The notes beneath the pieces were generated by a model. The model searched no databases and had not been told where the DNA came from. It worked only from the letters and a program-made list of their open reading frames with translations. Source: Fidelibacterota bacterium (GTDB lineage: Bacteria; Fidelibacterota; Marinisomatia; Marinisomatales; SCKK01). Taken from it: a stretch of 33,675 bases of DNA. Below are positions 8,656 through 17,137 of this stretch, one piece after another. The stretch is taken from contig SCKK01000040.1 of the NCBI GenBank assembly GCA_004124475.1, forward strand, positions 1 through 33,675. Reading direction: 5' to 3'. Positions within the stretch are counted from its first letter, which is position 1. Every line of letters starts with the position of its first letter. The position numbers and the translations under genes are program-made.

Positions 8656-8782
8656 AATTGAGCGATTTGCGTAGGATAAGTTGTCAACTTGTCCTCGTGA
8701 CGAAACGTAATATCTTTAGTAATGATAACAACCCAATAAGTATACATATGTTCTTTAATAATTGACATAAAATCGCTCAATT
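8656..8782. mobile_element. MITE-like 127-bp element with 13-bp terminal inverted repeats
   Basis: AATTGAGCGATTT at 8656-8668 is the exact reverse complement of AAATCGCTCAATT at 8770-8782. The overlapping trinucleotide TAA occurs at 8654-8656 and 8782-8784, which may be a short target duplication. Inside, AGGATAAGTT (8673-8682) and AACTTGTCCT (8686-8695) form a second inverted repeat with one mismatch. The interior has only a 61-codon minus-strand frame from TTG at 8780. Its HMYTYWVVIIT stretch vaguely recalls the start of GIY-YIG proteins, but no GIY-YIG catalytic motif follows. I treat the region as non-coding. Confidence 0.45.
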
Positions 8783-8793
8783 AATGTATCGGT

Positions 8794-9075
8794 TTAATAA
8801 CGTATCTCAAATTTTCGATATTCATTCTGGAACGATTTCCATTTTATATCCACATTGTCAACAAGAGCGAATCTGGGACCTCTCCTCACTTCCTTGATAA
8901 AAGACTCAATTCGGGATTTCTTTCCCTCAACTTCAATTTCAACAGTCCCATCGATATTATTTTTCACCCACCCTGACAAATCGTAATCACCTGCCCACTG
9001 ATAAGCAAACCATCGAAAACCTACCATTTGTACACGACCTTTCAGGACCACATGTACGGTGGCATTTTCACTCAT
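8794..9075 (-). CDS. acyP: Acylphosphatase
   Basis: A 93-residue protein of the usual acylphosphatase length. It has the signature GRVQMVGFRWF (residues 13-23), in which the Arg binds phosphate, and the second signature GWVKNNIDGTVEIEVEG with the catalytic Asn. The enzyme hydrolyses acyl phosphates such as 1,3-bisphosphoglycerate and carbamoyl phosphate in the cytoplasm. Its ATG overlaps the stop of the upstream TIGR00725-like gene by four bases (ATGA), so the two are translationally coupled. Confidence 0.93.
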   Translation of the reverse strand: MSENATVHVVLKGRVQMVGFRWFAYQWAGDYDLSGWVKNNIDGTVEIEVEGKKSRIESFIKEVRRGPRFALVDNVDIKWKSFQNEYRKFEIRY

Positions 9076-9560
9076 ATCAAATCAAGAATCAAATCTACAG
9101 CTTCTTCTGGCGTTTCTGCATATTCAATACCATCAATATCCCACGTTTCTAACCCTACAACCGGTTTACCCTGACGCAACGTATGTCCAATTTCTGATAA
9201 GGTACCATAGGAGCCATTAATGGCAATGGCGCCATGCACAGAATTTGCTATCATGACATTTCGACCGCTACCTGCTCCGGTTGCAACAGGAATAGTTATG
9301 TATTTATTTGCATCCTCACCATTGTCGTCGGGTAATATTCCAACGACAATACCTCCCGTTTCAACTACCCCTTTACTGACTGCTTCCATGACCCCTGTTT
9401 TCCCACCGCAATAGACGATGATGTCTTTTTTGGCAAGTAACTTACCAACTTCCTTTGCTAACTGACCTATTGCATCGGTACAGTCTGCCCCACCAAAAAT
9501 TGCAATCCTAATTTTTTGTCCTTCCCAAATCACCTCTATGTTTCCTTTCGCAGTCGTCAA
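9072..9560 (-). CDS. TIGR00725/LOG-like Rossmann-fold protein
   Basis: A 162-residue SLOG-superfamily protein. It starts with a glycine-rich IAIFGGAD strand-loop, then VYCGGKTGVMEAVSKG, VGILPDD and the conserved SGRNVMIANSVHGAIAINGS block, ending with GTLSEIGHTLRQGKPVVGL. This pattern fits the TIGR00725 family, related to LOG (cytokinin riboside phosphoribohydrolase) and DprA folds. The strict PGGxGTxxE motif of LOG enzymes is replaced by NGSYGTLSE, so nucleotide or nucleotide-sugar binding is likely but enzymatic activity is not assured. It lies 23 bases after asnS and overlaps acyP, forming an operon with both. Confidence 0.8.
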   Translation of the reverse strand: MTTAKGNIEVIWEGQKIRIAIFGGADCTDAIGQLAKEVGKLLAKKDIIVYCGGKTGVMEAVSKGVVETGGIVVGILPDDNGEDANKYITIPVATGAGSGRNVMIANSVHGAIAINGSYGTLSEIGHTLRQGKPVVGLETWDIDGIEYAETPEEAVDLILDLI

Positions 9561-9583
9561 TGGACGATCTTAAATTATCAATC

Positions 9584-10876
9584 CTACGGCTCAAGCCGGT
9601 AGATCATTCTCGGGAAGGCAATGGCCTCTCGTAGGTGGGATAATCCGCACATCCAAGTCACGAAACGTTCAAGTCCAAGCCCAAATCCTGCATGGGGAAC
9701 GGAGCCATATTTTCTTAAATCTAAATACCACTTAAATGCTTCTTCTGAGAGGTCTTCTTCTTTTAATCTTCGGAGGAGTGTATCATAATCATCTTCTCGC
9801 TGTCCTCCACCCACAATTTCGCCATATCCTTCGGGCGCTAAAATATCCATCCCGAGAGATAGTTTTTCATCTTCCGGATCTCTTTTCATGTAAAATGCCT
9901 TGATAGCAGTGGGAAATCGGTGCACAACCACAGGTTGGTCGAATTGGGCAGAAATGATTGTTTCGTGCCCACCGCCAAAGTCACTTCCCCAATCAAATTC
10001 TTCACCGACATTATTTAATATTTCCACAGCTTCTGTATATGAGATTCTGGGAAAATTCCCCTTAACTTTTTCAAGACTTGAAGTATCCCTCTCTAAAACC
10101 TCAAACTGTTCCCTGCATTTTCCTAAAATACGTTGTATCACATAGACGAGAAGATTTTCAGCCCACTCAATATCTTCGTTAAGATCACAATAGGCAATTT
10201 CAGGTTCCAGCATCCAGAATTCTGTCAAATGTCGCCGTGTTTTTGATTTTTCCGCTCGAAAAGTAGGCCCAAAACAATAGGTCTTCCCTACAGACATAGC
10301 ATTGGCTTCGTTATACAATTGTCCGCTCTGGGAAAGATACGCCTTTCGACCAAAATATTCGGTTACAAAAAGGGTCGATGTCCCTTCACAAGCATTCGAT
10401 GTAAAAATGGGAGTATCAACCTGGATAAATCCATTCTGATCCAAAAAATCGTGGATGGCTCGAATGATTTCATGACGTACCCTGAGTATCGCATGCTGAT
10501 TTCGAGACCGGAGCCAGAGATGGCGATGATCCATCAAATAGGCAGTTCCATGTTCCTTTTTGGAAATGGGGTAGTCTTTAACTATCTGGTGAACATCGAT
10601 GTGCTGAATTTCTAACTCAAACCCTCCGATAGACCGTTTATCCTCACGCACAATTCCCACTACAGAAACAGAAGATTCCTGGGTCAGATCAGGTTCTAAT
10701 TCAAATATTTCATCGGGAACATTTCCTTTGACAACCACACATTGTGTTAATCCTGTTCCATCACGAAGAATAAGAAACCAGATTTTTCCACTGGACCGTT
10801 TGTTATACACCCATCCATGTAAAGTAACTTCTTTCCCCACTAATTCCGGTAAATCACTGATATAAGTATGATCCAA
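9584..10876 (-). CDS. asnS: Asparaginyl-tRNA synthetase
   Basis: A class IIb aminoacyl-tRNA synthetase of normal length (about 430 residues) that charges tRNA-Asn. The N-terminal OB-fold anticodon-binding domain begins VTLHGWVYNKRSSGK. Motif 2 is FGPTFRAEKSKTRRHL with EFWMLEPE after it. Motif 3 is GFGLGLERFVTWMCG near the C-terminus. The SGQL block before motif 2 and the overall pattern fit AsnRS rather than AspRS. The frame opens at 10882, but a strong AGAGGAGG ends directly against that codon. The third codon, TTG at 10876, has correct six-base spacing and is my preferred start. The gene follows the LptE-like gene by a short gap and precedes the TIGR00725-like gene. Confidence 0.95.
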   Translation of the reverse strand: MDHTYISDLPELVGKEVTLHGWVYNKRSSGKIWFLILRDGTGLTQCVVVKGNVPDEIFELEPDLTQESSVSVVGIVREDKRSIGGFELEIQHIDVHQIVKDYPISKKEHGTAYLMDHRHLWLRSRNQHAILRVRHEIIRAIHDFLDQNGFIQVDTPIFTSNACEGTSTLFVTEYFGRKAYLSQSGQLYNEANAMSVGKTYCFGPTFRAEKSKTRRHLTEFWMLEPEIAYCDLNEDIEWAENLLVYVIQRILGKCREQFEVLERDTSSLEKVKGNFPRISYTEAVEILNNVGEEFDWGSDFGGGHETIISAQFDQPVVVHRFPTAIKAFYMKRDPEDEKLSLGMDILAPEGYGEIVGGGQREDDYDTLLRRLKEEDLSEEAFKWYLDLRKYGSVPHAGFGLGLERFVTWMCGLSHLREAIAFPRMIYRLEP

Positions 10877-10888
10877 TAACAACCTCCT

Positions 10889-11461
10889 CTACCAAGTTGA
10901 CACAATATCATTGAGGACATCAACGGCAATTTTTCCAACAGCCACTTTCATCGCCAGTTCCCTTGGATCCCCCATTTCATCCGGATCCTCTGCGTCTATT
11001 TTTCCATCACCATCATTATCGATCCCATCGGAAGAGATATCCACCGTTAAACTATAGGAACCCCATCCTGAATAATTTTTATTGAATAAAACCTTGTTCT
11101 CTGCCACATCAAACCACTCCACTTCAATTCGAAGGGAAAATCGGTATTCAGATACTTCCTCAGTTACCGTATACGTGTAAGGAGAGTCATTTACTTTTCG
11201 AATTATCCCTTTTAAAATAGAATCTGAATTTTCCTCACTGACAACTCGAAGAATATTTTCGTCCAAAAATACATTGGTCAAATCGTCAGTGATTATCTCG
11301 GCAACTCCAAATTCTGCAGTCTCATTAACGAAAATAGGAATACTGATTGACTTAATGTGAGGTGGTATGGAACCGGAGAAAGAATATACCCCACATCCCA
11401 CCCAAAGGATTCCGAATAGGAGTAGGCTATTTTTTAGACTTTTTCTTCTTCTCAAGACCAT
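10889..11461 (-). CDS. lptE: LptE-like outer-membrane lipoprotein with an acidic DxDGDG insert
   Basis: LptE plugs the LptD translocon that inserts lipopolysaccharide into the outer membrane. Residues 1-23 (start at 11461) give a basic N-terminus, a hydrophobic stretch and a lipobox-like end LWVGC. The aromatic -3 position is not canonical. The body begins GVYSFSGSIPPHIKSISIPIF, the pattern of LptB-associated LptE proteins, and continues with NVFLDEN and repeated beta segments. Residues about 145-162 (DGIDNDGDGKIDAEDPDE) look like a calcium-binding DxDxDG loop, not a usual part of LptE. The frame could start at 11494, but the shorter start places the signal correctly. It overlaps the upstream regulator gene by about 35 bases. 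Confidence 0.75.
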   Translation of the reverse strand: MVLRRRKSLKNSLLLFGILWVGCGVYSFSGSIPPHIKSISIPIFVNETAEFGVAEIITDDLTNVFLDENILRVVSEENSDSILKGIIRKVNDSPYTYTVTEEVSEYRFSLRIEVEWFDVAENKVLFNKNYSGWGSYSLTVDISSDGIDNDGDGKIDAEDPDEMGDPRELAMKVAVGKIAVDVLNDIVSTW

Positions 11462-12626
11462 AATTATTAATCTTTCGATAGAGGGATCTTTCACTCATTC
11501 CCAAAATCTCCGCCGTTTTCCTTCGGCTGTTATTAAACTTTTTCAGAGTTCTCCTGATGATCTCCCGTTCTAAATCTTTCATCGATACATCCCCGATTGC
11601 ACTCGACATAATGGCTTTTGTATCCTCACCATCAATACTTTCTAATTTTATACCGGGAATGGCTAATTCCGAAGGCAAGTACGCAATCGATCTGCTCACA
11701 TCAATTTCACTTCCCGTCAACAGTGATTTAATATCCCGCATATCCTGGCGAAGGAAAAGTAGTTGCTGAAGTATCAATTCCCTCTCAGCCTGTTCAGACG
11801 ACTTATCGATGACTACCGGTAGATTAGGTGATGGTCTGCCGATTTGAGGGGTAAGGTGCTTTATCACCATATCACTGGATATTTTATTACCTCTTTCGAG
11901 GATAAGGATACTTTCAATAAAATTTTTGAGTTCTCTCACATTGCCGGGCCAGTCATATTGTTTCAGCACTTTGATTGCATCTGATGTGAATCCCCGATAC
12001 GGCAGGTCGTTTGTTCTTGAAAATTGAAGTGAAAAACGATCTACCAAATCATCAACATCTTCCAATCGAAATCTCAGAGCAGGGATATCGATAGTCACTG
12101 TCCTAAGACGATAATATAAATCTTTCCGAAAGTTTCCTTTATTCGATTCTTCAAAGAGGTTTTTATTGCTTGCTGCGATCACACGGACATCCGATCTCCT
12201 CGTTTGAGCATCACCTACCCGCATAAATTCGCCGGTTTCAAGCACACGGAGCAATTTTACCTGAGTCTCATAAGGCATTTCACCAATTTCATCAAGAAAG
12301 ATGGTTCCTCGATTGGCTTCTTCAAAATATCCTTTTCGATCCTCTCCCGCTCCGGTAAATGCACCTTTTTTATATCCGAACAGTTCACTTTCAATTATTC
12401 CAGCCGGAATGGCTCCACAGTTAACAATAACCAATGATTGGCTCGAACGACGGCTTAATTTATGGATTGCACGAGCTACTATTTCTTTCCCCGTACCGGA
12501 TTCTCCGGTAATTAAAACGGAAATATCCACAGGCGCAATTTGACCCATCATTTCGAGAACTTGTTCGATTACCTCGGAGTACCCGATGAGTCCCGATATT
12601 TTTCTTATTCGGTCTAAATCGATCAT
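11427..12626 (-). CDS. Sigma-54-dependent activator (AAA+ plus Fis HTH), no N-terminal receiver
   Basis: A 399-residue bacterial enhancer-binding protein. The AAA+ domain starts almost at residue 10, with Walker A GESGTGKE at 41-48, the sigma-54 contact loop GAFTGA at 88-93, Walker B LDEIGE at 111-116 and the arginine-rich DLYYRL segment. A linker of about 100 residues precedes a Fis-type HTH at about 355-395 (RRKTAEILGMSERSLYRKINNYG). A lysine-rich tail closes the protein. There is no receiver, GAF or PAS domain, so activity must be controlled by level, by a partner or constitutively, as in PspF-type regulators. Its end overlaps the LptE-like gene, so it is the first visible gene of the asnS transcript. 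Confidence 0.92.
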   Translation of the reverse strand: MIDLDRIRKISGLIGYSEVIEQVLEMMGQIAPVDISVLITGESGTGKEIVARAIHKLSRRSSQSLVIVNCGAIPAGIIESELFGYKKGAFTGAGEDRKGYFEEANRGTIFLDEIGEMPYETQVKLLRVLETGEFMRVGDAQTRRSDVRVIAASNKNLFEESNKGNFRKDLYYRLRTVTIDIPALRFRLEDVDDLVDRFSLQFSRTNDLPYRGFTSDAIKVLKQYDWPGNVRELKNFIESILILERGNKISSDMVIKHLTPQIGRPSPNLPVVIDKSSEQAERELILQQLLFLRQDMRDIKSLLTGSEIDVSRSIAYLPSELAIPGIKLESIDGEDTKAIMSSAIGDVSMKDLEREIIRRTLKKFNNSRRKTAEILGMSERSLYRKINNYGLEKKKKSKK

Positions 12627-12707
12627 TTACTTACACCATCCCCAAATCGGACTAAGCCGTCAGTCAGCAGACGGAAAGCCCAACGCTCTTTTCCTTTCCG
12701 GAGCACA

Positions 12708-12741
12708 GCGGGAGATCCCGCCCGCCTGCCGGACGGGCAGG
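12708..12741. repeat. GC-rich palindromic repeat pair (REP-like)
   Basis: GCGGGA-GA-TCCCGC (12708-12721) is followed closely by CCTGCC-GGACG-GGCAGG (12725-12741). The core GGACGGGCAGG recurs exactly in the repeat cluster near 24164-24174. They lie in the 155-bp gap between the epimerase and regulator genes, whose base composition is much more GC-rich than the surroundings. No T-tract follows, so they are better explained as dispersed repeats than as a terminator. Confidence 0.6.
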
Positions 12742-12781
12742 TACACGCAGTGTCGGGGTGCCTGCGCCTTAGCCTGCATAG

Positions 12782-13696
12782 TTACTTAAAATATTGATAG
12801 GTATGCTTCAACCCTTTTCCAATATCAAATTCCGGAGTCCATTCTAAAATTTCTTTTGCCAGTGTATTATCCAAAACAGATCTCAGTTGTTCGCCCTTCA
12901 TTGCAGGTCCTCGATGGGCTGCGACTGTGTTCCCTGATACCAATGCAAGATATTTGAATACTGTATTAATATCGGTTTCAATGCCAGTTCCAATATTTAC
13001 GATCATACTTTCAGGATAATCCAAAACAGAAAGATTTGCCTTAACCACATCATTAACGTGCACAAAATCACGCGTCTGTTTTCCATCACCATTTATTGTT
13101 GAAGTTTCACCCTTTACAAGTTTTTGAGAAAATATGGCTACCACACCTGCCTCACCATGAGGATTCTGCCTCGGTCCATAAATATTTGCGTATCGCAGGA
13201 TAAAGTAACGTAATCCATGCACTTTATGATAATAATACAGGTATTTTTCCAGGGATAGCTTTGCGATTCCGTATGGTGAGACAGGTCTAAGCTCATGGCG
13301 TTCATCAGCAGGAAAATAATCCTGTTCTCCATAGATAGCGCCCCCTGTTGATGCGAATATAAACTGCTTTACGCTTGTTTTAATAGCAGCCTCTAAAAGG
13401 TTCAGTCCACCGATTATATTGATCTCCGCATCAAACATGGGGTTATTTACCGATGCACGCACGTCCATTTGGGCAGCATGGTGGTTGACAATATCAAATT
13501 GCTCGTTTATAAATAAATCTAAAATTGCATCTTTGTTACATATATCTATTTCATAAAACCGGCAATCCGGATGAATAAAATTCTTCCTTCCCGTATAAAA
13601 ATTGTCAATGACCGTCACATCATGACCCTCAACAATAAATGCGTCTTGAACATGCGATCCGATAAAACCTGCTCCACCCGTAACTAAAATTTTCAT
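12782..13696 (-). CDS. NAD-dependent epimerase/dehydratase (UDP-glucose 4-epimerase-like)
   Basis: A 304-residue extended short-chain dehydrogenase that modifies nucleotide sugars. The Rossmann motif GGAGFIGSH is at residues 7-15. The catalytic Ser/Thr lies in ASTGGAIYGE and the YxxxK pair in SPYGIAKLSLEKY. NIYGPRQ and GDGKQTRDFVHVNDV follow, typical of GalE/WbpP-type epimerases. It most resembles UDP-glucose or UDP-N-acetylglucosamine 4-epimerases, but substrate specificity cannot be read from sequence. The ATG has GGGAAGG about eight bases upstream. It stands apart from neighbouring genes (gaps of 155 and 278 bases) and probably feeds surface polysaccharide synthesis. Confidence 0.88.
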   Translation of the reverse strand: MKILVTGGAGFIGSHVQDAFIVEGHDVTVIDNFYTGRKNFIHPDCRFYEIDICNKDAILDLFINEQFDIVNHHAAQMDVRASVNNPMFDAEINIIGGLNLLEAAIKTSVKQFIFASTGGAIYGEQDYFPADERHELRPVSPYGIAKLSLEKYLYYYHKVHGLRYFILRYANIYGPRQNPHGEAGVVAIFSQKLVKGETSTINGDGKQTRDFVHVNDVVKANLSVLDYPESMIVNIGTGIETDINTVFKYLALVSGNTVAAHRGPAMKGEQLRSVLDNTLAKEILEWTPEFDIGKGLKHTYQYFK

Positions 13697-13974
13697 ATTC
13701 GATACCTTCCCTTAAAAAATCTCCTTCGCATCAAGTATATAACGTCTTTCGTTAAAAGGTGACGATGTCCGTCCTGTGGAATAACCAATGAACTTTTTAT
13801 TTGACAAATGCAGTTATTTTTCTATTACAGGGCCCGTATCAATAACGATAGTATGTTATGTAAAATCATCATTTTTCTAACATTCACCATTTAATATCAC
13901 ACTATAGGTAACGTAATCCAAACCCCACAATGAAACGGGCATCATAACCGTCAAACGATTAACGGCAACCGGAA

Positions 13975-15966
13975 TCATTCAGCTAACTCCTTTCTCAAAC
14001 TCTCAATCTCATCTCGCAACTGAGCAGCCTTTTCAAATTCCATCCTATCTGCTGCTTCCAGCATTTCCTGTTTCAATAAATCCAATACAGCGGCTTTATC
14101 AAGATTTTCAAAAAGGTCCCCTTTGAAATGATATCCTCCCCCGGAACTCTCTTTATACGCATCTGCAACAGATGTCGTTATCATTACTTCATCTACGGTT
14201 TTATATATTGTCCTAGGAATAATGCCATGTTTTTTGTTATGATCTTTCTGGATTTTTCTACGTCTGCTCGATTCATCAATGACGGCTTTCATGGATTTGG
14301 TTACCCGGTCAGCATAGAAAATTACCTTTCCATTGATATTACGTGAAGCTCTTCCGGATACCTGCATAAGTGCTGATTCGGATCTCAAAAAACCCTCCTT
14401 GTCCGCATCCAATACAGCTACCAGTGAAACTTCAGGCAGATCAAGACCTTCACGTAAAAGATTGATTCCCACCAATACATCAAATTCTCCTAATCGTAGA
14501 TCTCTGATTATTTTGACTCTCTCAAGAACTTTTATTTCGGAATGGAGGTATCGTACTTGAAGATTCATTCCGGTTAAATAATCGGTTAAATCTTCTGCCA
14601 TCCGTTTCGTCAATGTTGTCACCAGTGTTCTCTCTTTCCTCTCGGTTCTTTCTTTGATTTCACCGATGAGATCGTCAATTTGTCCTCGAGTTTGCCTCAA
14701 TTCGATTTCCGGATCTATCAGCCCAGTAGGACGGATCAGTTGCTCAACAACAACTCCCTGGCATTTTTCAAGTTCACGAGGACCTGGAGTTGCAGACACA
14801 AATATTACCTGCCTTATTTTATCGTCAAACTCATTGAATTTCATGGGACGGTTATCTAATGCTGAGGGAAGACGAAATCCATATTCAACCAAGACTTCCT
14901 TTCTGCTTCGGTCACCATTATACATACCTTGAATCTGTGGAAGGGTCACATGTGATTCATCGATGAAAATCATGTAATCATCCGGGAAAAAATCCAGTAA
15001 TGTATAGGGTCTCTGCCCCGATTTACGATCAGAAAAATAACGTGAATAATTCTCAATCCCAGAACAATATCCAACTTCAAGCATCATTTCTATATCAAAA
15101 TTGGTACGCTGTTCCAATCGTTGAGCTTCCAACAACTTATCCTGTGACCTTAATTCTTCAAGCCGTAGTGTCAATTCCTCTCGGATTTTTATGACAATTC
15201 CTTCAATTTTTGCTTCATCCGTTACAAAATGTTTCGCAGGATAAATATTAAGTGAATCAAAACTCCGGATTACCTCACCTGTCAAAGGGTCGAAAGATGA
15301 AATCGCTTCAATCTCATTTCCAAACATTTCAATCCGAATACAAACATCCTCATACGCCGGGAATATTTCAATAATATCACCTCTCGCCCGAAACCGCCCC
15401 CTCCCTAACACCGCATCGTTTCTTGAGTAATAGATATTTACTAAATTAAGGAAGAGCTCTCGTCGATGAATGACTTGACTTTTTTCGAGAGTTACTACCT
15501 GTTCTTTATACTCTTCGGGAGACCCGATTCCATAAATGCAGGAGACACTACTCACTACTATGACATCTACCCTATGAATGAGTGAACTGGTCGCTTTTAA
15601 TCTTAATTTATCTATCTCCTCATTAATTGAAGAATCCTTCTCAATATATGTGTCGGTAACAGGAAGATAAGCTTCCGGCTGATAGTAATCGTAATAACTG
15701 ATAAAATATTCTACAGCATTATCAGGAAAGAGGGATTTGAATTCCCCATATAGTTGGGCTGCGAGCGTTTTATTATGGGAGATAATAATGGTAGGTCTCT
15801 GAATTTGTTGGATAACATTTGCCATAGTAAAAGTTTTCCCACTCCCTGTCACACCTAAAAGAGTTTGATATTTATCTCCCCTCAATACACCCTCTACTAA
15901 TTGAGAAATTGCTTTGGGTTGATCCCCGGTTGGCTTAAAATCCGAATGTAGTTTAAATTCTGCCAT
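13975..15966 (-). CDS. uvrB: Excinuclease ABC subunit B
   Basis: A 663-residue UvrB of normal length, the damage-verifying helicase-like subunit of nucleotide excision repair that works with UvrA and UvrC. Walker A is GVTGSGKT at residues 38-45. The DNA-gripping beta-hairpin is [20 protein letters not shown]. Helicase motif II is FIDESH, and later motifs include GLDLPEV and QVSGRASRN. The C-terminal UVR domain is [19 protein letters not shown], which binds UvrA or UvrC. An AAGGAGG Shine-Dalgarno lies upstream of the ATG. A 33-codon frame overlaps its stop by four bases (13877-13978), but nothing in it is recognisable. The 13697-13974 gap otherwise looks non-coding. Confidence 0.97.
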   Translation of the reverse strand: MAEFKLHSDFKPTGDQPKAISQLVEGVLRGDKYQTLLGVTGSGKTFTMANVIQQIQRPTIIISHNKTLAAQLYGEFKSLFPDNAVEYFISYYDYYQPEAYLPVTDTYIEKDSSINEEIDKLRLKATSSLIHRVDVIVVSSVSCIYGIGSPEEYKEQVVTLEKSQVIHRRELFLNLVNIYYSRNDAVLGRGRFRARGDIIEIFPAYEDVCIRIEMFGNEIEAISSFDPLTGEVIRSFDSLNIYPAKHFVTDEAKIEGIVIKIREELTLRLEELRSQDKLLEAQRLEQRTNFDIEMMLEVGYCSGIENYSRYFSDRKSGQRPYTLLDFFPDDYMIFIDESHVTLPQIQGMYNGDRSRKEVLVEYGFRLPSALDNRPMKFNEFDDKIRQVIFVSATPGPRELEKCQGVVVEQLIRPTGLIDPEIELRQTRGQIDDLIGEIKERTERKERTLVTTLTKRMAEDLTDYLTGMNLQVRYLHSEIKVLERVKIIRDLRLGEFDVLVGINLLREGLDLPEVSLVAVLDADKEGFLRSESALMQVSGRASRNINGKVIFYADRVTKSMKAVIDESSRRRKIQKDHNKKHGIIPRTIYKTVDEVMITTSVADAYKESSGGGYHFKGDLFENLDKAAVLDLLKQEMLEAADRMEFEKAAQLRDEIESLRKELAE

Positions 15967-16080
15967 ATTGACCTAAAATTTACCTCCTTCCGTCAGTCAA
16001 GTCAAGAAAGAGAGTGCGAATATTTTTCAGGATGGAATCTTTCCCGCTTAGCTTTTTTCACATTAGATTGAAGATACCTG

Positions 16081-16878
16081 TTATATAACAAAATGTATTA
16101 ATTGTAGTACTTCGAACCATTCATCAGTTGCAAACTGAATAGTTTGTGGATCGATCAGTTTCACATTTGGAAAAAAGGATACTTTGTAGGCTGATTGATG
16201 TTTGTGATATCGAATCTCAACTAAGAAGTGATCTGGCAAACTAATCTGGCACCTGGAGACATCATCACACACCGCTTTCTCCGTGATTTCTCTAATCTGC
16301 TTAATAGCGTCTTTGGTTTGAATACTCACAATAGAATCTCCCATACCACTCTTGACAGCGACTGTACGAATGTTCTTGCTCAATAATTTTGCATCCTCAC
16401 ACAGAGCCTGGTCACCTGACAGAAAAATGACTGGGACACCCACAAACGCACTTGTATAGGAGTTCAATAGAAATTCCGACGCATACCTATTATTTATTTT
16501 CAAGTAATCCACTTTAGAAGTCATAGTATGTGATAATGGACTTCCTGGTGATCCCGCTCGAGAATGATAGCCTACCATTAAGACGGAATGAAAAGAATCA
16601 TCCAAATCTTGCATCATGGAAAATGGATGACCACTCCATCCGCGAATCAAATGAGCTTCGTTCGGTAATTCCGATCCTAAAATATTTCTACCCGTATCGT
16701 GGGCATCTTTGATCCGGATTTCCGTAGCACCGGCATTCAGACATCCCTCACATGCAGCCACCACTTCCGCTGTCATCTGTTTCTGAAACTGGGAATAGTC
16801 CCCCTTTTCTTTACTCACCTCGTCCCAATGGGCAACCCCTGTAATCCCTTCCATATCGGCGCTGATATAAACCTTCAT
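16081..16878 (-). CDS. M55-family D-aminopeptidase (DppA-like)
   Basis: A 265-residue M55 peptidase, similar in length to Bacillus DppA. The zinc ligands can be seen: Asp8 and Glu10 in SADMEGITG, His60 in IKDAHDTGRN, His105 in MVGYHSRAGS and Glu135 in the RYASEF segment. GVPVIFLSGDQ is also typical. The family forms decameric cytoplasmic aminopeptidases that release D-Ala or D-Gly from short peptides, often linked to recycling of cell-wall peptides. The start ATG has a strong AAGGGGGA box. It is separated from ftsY by a terminator and from uvrB by 114 bases, so it is probably transcribed on its own or with uvrB. Confidence 0.92.
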   Translation of the reverse strand: MKVYISADMEGITGVAHWDEVSKEKGDYSQFQKQMTAEVVAACEGCLNAGATEIRIKDAHDTGRNILGSELPNEAHLIRGWSGHPFSMMQDLDDSFHSVLMVGYHSRAGSPGSPLSHTMTSKVDYLKINNRYASEFLLNSYTSAFVGVPVIFLSGDQALCEDAKLLSKNIRTVAVKSGMGDSIVSIQTKDAIKQIREITEKAVCDDVSRCQISLPDHFLVEIRYHKHQSAYKVSFFPNVKLIDPQTIQFATDEWFEVLQLIHFVI

Positions 16879-17002
16879 TTTTCCCCCTTATTTGCTGTAT
16901 TTCTTTAAAAATACCATCCATCAACTGATGCATGGCATCTTTCTGTTTTGTATTATTTTAGATAACTTATTTTAGATTATTCTATCTTCCAAATAATATG
17001 AG

Positions 17003-17038
17003 AAAAACATGCCATCTTTCCCAAAAGATGTCATGTTT
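17003..17038 (-). terminator. Rho-independent terminator after ftsY
   Basis: AAACATGCCATCTTT (17005-17019) pairs with AAAGATGTCATGTTT (17024-17038) around a short CCCA loop, with one mismatch. Read on the minus strand, the hairpin runs into TTTTTCT, a good T-tract about 100 bases after the ftsY stop. It closes the long envelope operon. The plus-strand side has only a weaker TTTCTTT. Confidence 0.8.
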
Positions 17039-17137
17039 CTTTATGTGGATTTATATTGGATTATGGCAGTAAATCTCAATCGACTCGATCCTTGAAGTTG
17101 AACCGAAAACATCCCAAATATTTGCTTAATCATCCTT

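Noticed and set aside
8595-8780. 61-codon minus-strand frame whose HMYTYWVVIIT recalls a GIY-YIG start
   Set aside because: No GIY or YIG catalytic block or arginine/glutamate residues follow, and the frame coincides with an inverted-repeat element. It is at most a remnant.
12627-12781. tRNA or structured RNA in the GC-rich gap
   Set aside because: There is no cloverleaf, T-loop or CCA pattern. The structure is explained by two short REP-like palindromes.
13877-13978. 33-codon frame overlapping the uvrB stop (ATGA)
   Set aside because: It is too short, with no family similarity that I can name. The overlap alone is not evidence of a gene.
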